A DNA stretch of 64,000 bases from Emticicia aquatilis. Lineage in GTDB: Bacteria > Bacteroidota > Bacteroidia > Cytophagales > Spirosomataceae. Below, piece by piece: positions 61,074-64,000 of the stretch (positions are counted from its first letter, which is position 1; each line of letters starts with the position of its first letter). A program made the translations under genes and the position numbers. Location: assembly GCF_014644295.1 (NCBI RefSeq), contig NZ_BMKK01000005.1:310001-374000 (forward strand), given 5' to 3'. The notes under the pieces were generated by a model. It did not search any database. It worked only from the letters and a program-made list of their open reading frames with translations, and was not told where the DNA came from.

Positions 61074-62447
61074 ATGTTAAACATTCGCTCCCGACTTACT
61101 TACCAATTTATGGCTATCGTAACGGCCATTCTGCTGTTTTTTTCGGTGGGTGTATATTTTTTCAGTAAACTTTACCTCGAAAAACGTTTTTTCAAACGCC
61201 TACAAGACCGTGCCGTAACGACCACTACCCTACTTTTCGACCTCCAAACGGCTGATACCACAGTGTTGAAACTCGTTAATACCGCCGATAAAGAATTATT
61301 GAGCGATGAAAGTATTTATGTCTATGACGAAAATCTGAAAAAACTTGTTTTTGCAAGCCAAGAACCCTATTCGGGCTTGTTTGAAGAGCTAATTCCAAGT
61401 ATTCAAAAAGAAAGTAAACCCACATATTATTACGCTGGTTTTTACCAGACTCTTGGTATTCAACTCAAAAAGGGAACAGCCAGCTATTGGGTAATTGTGA
61501 GTGCCATTGACCGAAATGGCAAAGAGGCTCTTGAAGATTTACGCAAAATTCTGACAGTGATGGTATTGATTGGGCTATTGCTTTCAGGACTTTCGGGCTG
61601 GTTTTTTGCCGATAAAGCACTCGCTCCGATGTCGGGTATTATCACGCAAGTAAACGAGATTTTCCCTGCCAATACCGAAAGGCGTGTCGAACACCCAAAC
61701 CGCTCAGACGAGATTGGGCGTTTGGTTGCTACTTTCAATCAATTGCTCGACCGTATTCAAGAAGCATTTACGATGCAAAAAATGTTTATCGCCAATGTAT
61801 CGCACGAATTGAAGAATCCGTTGACCAAAATTTATTCTCAAATTGATATTACGCTGCTCCAAAAACGCACACCCGAAGTTTATGAAGAAAGCCTAAAATC
61901 GCTCCAAGAAGATACCCGAACACTTACACAATTGACTAATACTTTGCTCAATTTAGCCAATACCGTTGTCAATGCCGAAGCGATTCAACGCTTACCACTA
62001 CGCATAGACGAACTTTTGTGGGAAGCTAAAAGTCAACTAAAAAAATGGCACGACAATTATGTGATAAACATTGATTTTAGCGATTTCCCCGAAGACGAAG
62101 AGGCTCTGATTCTTGAAGGAAATGAGGCTTCATTAAAAGTAGCCTTGATGAATCTGATGGATAATGCCTGTAAATTTTCGGAGAATAACAGTGTTTTTGT
62201 GAGTTTTTCGGCTACTGTCAAAGAAATTAGGCTTTCGTTTATGAACAAAGGGCCTGTTATTCCGAAAGCCGATTTACCTTATATTTTCCGCCCCTTTTAT
62301 AGAAGCAATGCCACAGCCAAAGCCACTAAAGGGCATGGTGTTGGCTTGGCTATTGTCTCTCAAATCGTCAAACTCCATAATGGTGATATTAGCGTAGTTT
62401 CTAATATTGATGAAACTGTTTTTACTTTGGTTTTCAGGAAATCATAG
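61074..62447 (+). CDS. Sensor histidine kinase (HAMP, HisKA, HATPase)
   Basis: A 457-residue inner-membrane kinase. Two membrane helices (about 12-32 and 162-182) flank a periplasmic sensor of about 130 residues. A HAMP region and the HisKA helix with phospho-His in ANVSHELKNPLTKIYSQ follow, then the HATPase with LMNLMDNACKF (N box) and GHGVGLAIVSQIV (G2 box). It partners with the regulator encoded upstream. Confidence 0.93.
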   Translation: MLNIRSRLTYQFMAIVTAILLFFSVGVYFFSKLYLEKRFFKRLQDRAVTTTTLLFDLQTADTTVLKLVNTADKELLSDESIYVYDENLKKLVFASQEPYSGLFEELIPSIQKESKPTYYYAGFYQTLGIQLKKGTASYWVIVSAIDRNGKEALEDLRKILTVMVLIGLLLSGLSGWFFADKALAPMSGIITQVNEIFPANTERRVEHPNRSDEIGRLVATFNQLLDRIQEAFTMQKMFIANVSHELKNPLTKIYSQIDITLLQKRTPEVYEESLKSLQEDTRTLTQLTNTLLNLANTVVNAEAIQRLPLRIDELLWEAKSQLKKWHDNYVINIDFSDFPEDEEALILEGNEASLKVALMNLMDNACKFSENNSVFVSFSATVKEIRLSFMNKGPVIPKADLPYIFRPFYRSNATAKATKGHGVGLAIVSQIVKLHNGDISVVSNIDETVFTLVFRKS

Positions 62448-62451
62448 TACT

Positions 62452-62853
62452 TCAAAAAAAAAATAAAAACTCTCTTAAACTGATGATTTTTACACTCGGA
62501 AAGGGAATTTGTTCTAAAACGTTGTAGTGTTTATCAGATGTAACTATAAAATCTGCATTAGCTGATATTGCACTATCAACAAACTTATTATCGTCATAAT
62601 CAGCCGTTATTAGTTCCCAACGATAAAAGATTTCAGTTCTAATAGAATTCGGTTGTTTCAGTATCAATTCGATAATATTGGCAGATATTTCAGCATTCAT
62701 TTTCTGCTCAAATATTTCTGCATATTCATCCAATATTTCACTCGAAACCGCCAATTCAAATTTACTCTGCCGAAAAGCATCAAAAATAGGGCGATAAATT
62801 GACTTTTTGGGTAAAATTGCTAAAAAGTAGTTTGTGTCAATCACAACTCTCAT
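62452..62853 (-). CDS. PIN-domain toxin
   Basis: A 133-residue PIN ribonuclease. The acidic residues typical of the active site are visible: MRVVIDTNYFLAIL at the N-terminus, EILDEYAEIF in the middle and TADYDDNKFVDSAISANADF near the end. It would cleave RNA unless held by the antitoxin encoded 2 bp upstream. The start is ATG. It converges on the kinase gene with 4 bp between stop codons. Confidence 0.85.
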   Translation of the reverse strand: MRVVIDTNYFLAILPKKSIYRPIFDAFRQSKFELAVSSEILDEYAEIFEQKMNAEISANIIELILKQPNSIRTEIFYRWELITADYDDNKFVDSAISANADFIVTSDKHYNVLEQIPFPSVKIISLREFLFFF

Positions 62854-62855
62854 AA

Positions 62856-63065
62856 TTATTTATAGGGAGTTCTTAAATGTTCGCTGAGCCATTCTTCTAC
62901 TTTTTCGTTAGCTTCCCAATCATTTTTTTCAAAAAGCTCATCAATGCCATCATCAACTTTTTTTGCAAAATAGTCTGCCAAAATTTGTCTTATCTCTAAA
63001 ATCTGGCTTTCTGGTAACGGTCTTGAAAAAGTCTGTAGTATTTCAATTTGAAGATTACTTAACAT
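62856..63065 (-). CDS. Antitoxin of the PIN toxin
   Basis: A 69-residue acidic, helical protein (LSNLQIEILQTFSRPLPESQ, QILADYFAKKVDDGIDEL) with a tail (WLSEHLRTPYK) that could bind the toxin. ATG 63065 is chosen; the upstream TTG lies in the -7 box. TATATTTG on the minus strand (63091-63084) is the likely promoter box. It would inhibit the PIN protein and, with it, bind the operon promoter. Confidence 0.8.
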   Translation of the reverse strand: MLSNLQIEILQTFSRPLPESQILEIRQILADYFAKKVDDGIDELFEKNDWEANEKVEEWLSEHLRTPYK

Positions 63066-63239
63066 ATTTATGCTATTTTTTAACAAATATAATCTAAAAA
63101 ATAACTTTTTATTGTCTATAATATGTTGTTTTCGACCCCTCTTCCAATTTTAAGCCAAATTTAAAGTCGATTTAATTCGCCTTTAACCTTGACATTGTTG
63201 CTTTGTACCATAAACTTAAAATCATAATCAATTAAGCAA

Positions 63240-64000
63240 ATGGAAACAACACAATCTAACAACAACGGACTTTTGAAAGTTATCATCGGTGTGATGGCAG
63301 GCGTATTAGCTCTTTTAGGCTATTTATTCATGGGTGCAAGAAACGAAACACTCGAACTTCAAAAATCATTAACATCGAAAGTAGAACAACTTTCATCTAC
63401 ACAAATCAAACTTGATTCTATCTCGAAATCATTAGATGAGAAAATTCTTGAAGTACAAAGCTTAGGCGGAAACGTAGCCGAATTAGAAGCTGTTAAAGCT
63501 CAGTTGGAAAACGATAAGAAAAAATTGAAAACTGACCTTAGCTTCTCAGTTCAAAAATATGAATCGAAAATCAAAGATTACGAATCATTCTTAGTTGCCA
63601 AAGACGATGATATTCGTAAGTTGAAAGAAGAGAATGGTATGTTGGTAGCAAAAACTCAAACGCTCGAAACAGAAAAACAACAAGTTATCGTTGAAAACGC
63701 TGCCTTGAAAACTGAGAAAGAAGAATTATCTACAACTTTAACCAAAACAGTCGATGATTTCACTACTAAAAACAATGATTTGAAACGCCAAGTAACTTTG
63801 GCTTCGGCAATGAAAGCCATCAACGTACAAGTTACTGCTCTTTCATCAAAAGGTAAAGAACGTGATGGTGGTGCATACAAGGCTTCAAGAATCGACCAAT
63901 TGAAAGTTTCTTTCATCATGCCTTCAAACCCGATTGCAGCCCAAAACAACAAAGATATTTATGTACGTGTACTTGATGCCAACGGTGCAGTTGTAGAAAA
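63240..64000 (+). CDS. Membrane-anchored coiled-coil protein, 5'-complete, runs off the window
   Basis: The ATG at 63240 opens a frame of at least 253 codons to the window edge. It starts with a short polar segment (METTQSNNNG), one membrane helix (about 11-31), then a long coiled coil (about 35-175) rich in Glu, Lys and Leu, and then a beta-like part (QLKVSFIMPSNPIAAQNNKD). The layout resembles Bacteroidota proteins with a periplasmic coiled coil that are often misnamed as SMC-like. The function is unknown. Confidence 0.75.
   Translation, partial: METTQSNNNGLLKVIIGVMAGVLALLGYLFMGARNETLELQKSLTSKVEQLSSTQIKLDSISKSLDEKILEVQSLGGNVAELEAVKAQLENDKKKLKTDLSFSVQKYESKIKDYESFLVAKDDDIRKLKEENGMLVAKTQTLETEKQQVIVENAALKTEKEELSTTLTKTVDDFTTKNNDLKRQVTLASAMKAINVQVTALSSKGKERDGGAYKASRIDQLKVSFIMPSNPIAAQNNKDIYVRVLDANGAVVE

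Noticed and set aside
1-64000. CRISPR arrays, tRNA or rRNA genes
   Set aside because: No regularly spaced repeats or tRNA/rRNA-like sequences were seen by eye; the repeats are palindromic and irregularly spaced.

Overview
This window looks like part of a chromosome from the phylum Bacteroidota, most likely the order Cytophagales; no rRNA is present to name the genus. The evidence is low GC, little Shine-Dalgarno signal, several promoters of the Bacteroidota form (TTTG, 19-20 bp, TAnnTTTG), LytTR/LytS regulators, a 'FCxxC' carboxypeptidase-D-like protein with a type IX-like C-terminus, a HTH_42 protein and rhamnose/pectin enzymes. No tRNA, rRNA, CRISPR array, insertion sequence or prophage was seen.

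Layout. 1-3.5 kb: end of an unknown gene, a GntR/LacI-type repressor and a bifunctional rhamnulose-phosphate aldolase/lactaldehyde dehydrogenase. 3.7-7.1 kb: a LytTR-only protein, a LytTR response regulator, a LytS-type kinase and a DUF3291 protein. 7.2-16.8 kb: housekeeping genes (phospho-sugar mutase, OmpA lipoprotein, smpB with a probable small RNA beside it, hflX-rnr, TIGR01777 epimerase, HIT protein). 16.8-18.8 kb: a small membrane protein, a YoeB-type toxin-antitoxin pair and the FCxxC protein. 19-23 kb: gpsA, then an adaptor/TolC export pair without an inner-membrane pump. 23.3-32.9 kb: two small membrane proteins, proC, ribD, prmC, a MoxR ATPase, a quinone-reductase/MaoC fusion, a lone mraY, a YciI-like lipoprotein and an amidase. 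33-35.6 kb: rplK-rplA-rplJ-rplL with a promoter, a terminator-like leader and no adjacent rpoBC. 35.8-38.6 kb: an ABC-transporter/GntR operon ending in a frameshifted gene. 38.7-45.8 kb: DUF4349 lipoprotein, NUDIX, beta-propeller phosphoesterase, WYL regulator, DinB and an AlkZ-like protein. 46-51.8 kb: a complete RND efflux operon. 52-59.3 kb: S1/P1 nuclease, a Gfo/Idh/MocA oxidoreductase, GH105 and GH106 enzymes for rhamnose-rich pectin. 59.3-64 kb: a VOC-like protein, an OmpR-type two-component system, a PIN toxin-antitoxin pair and a truncated coiled-coil protein.

The most unusual feature is a dense population of short palindromic repeats. They fill gaps between genes, act as terminators in places, and have apparently entered coding sequences in frame (prmC twice, the GH106 enzyme, and the linker of the quinone-reductase/MaoC fusion). 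Two copies of one repeat bracket the ABC/GntR operon, and a 30-bp inverted repeat lies between rplK and rplA. The other strong leads are the small RNA upstream of smpB, the attenuator-like leader of rplK, and the YtrA-like operator in front of the ABC operon.
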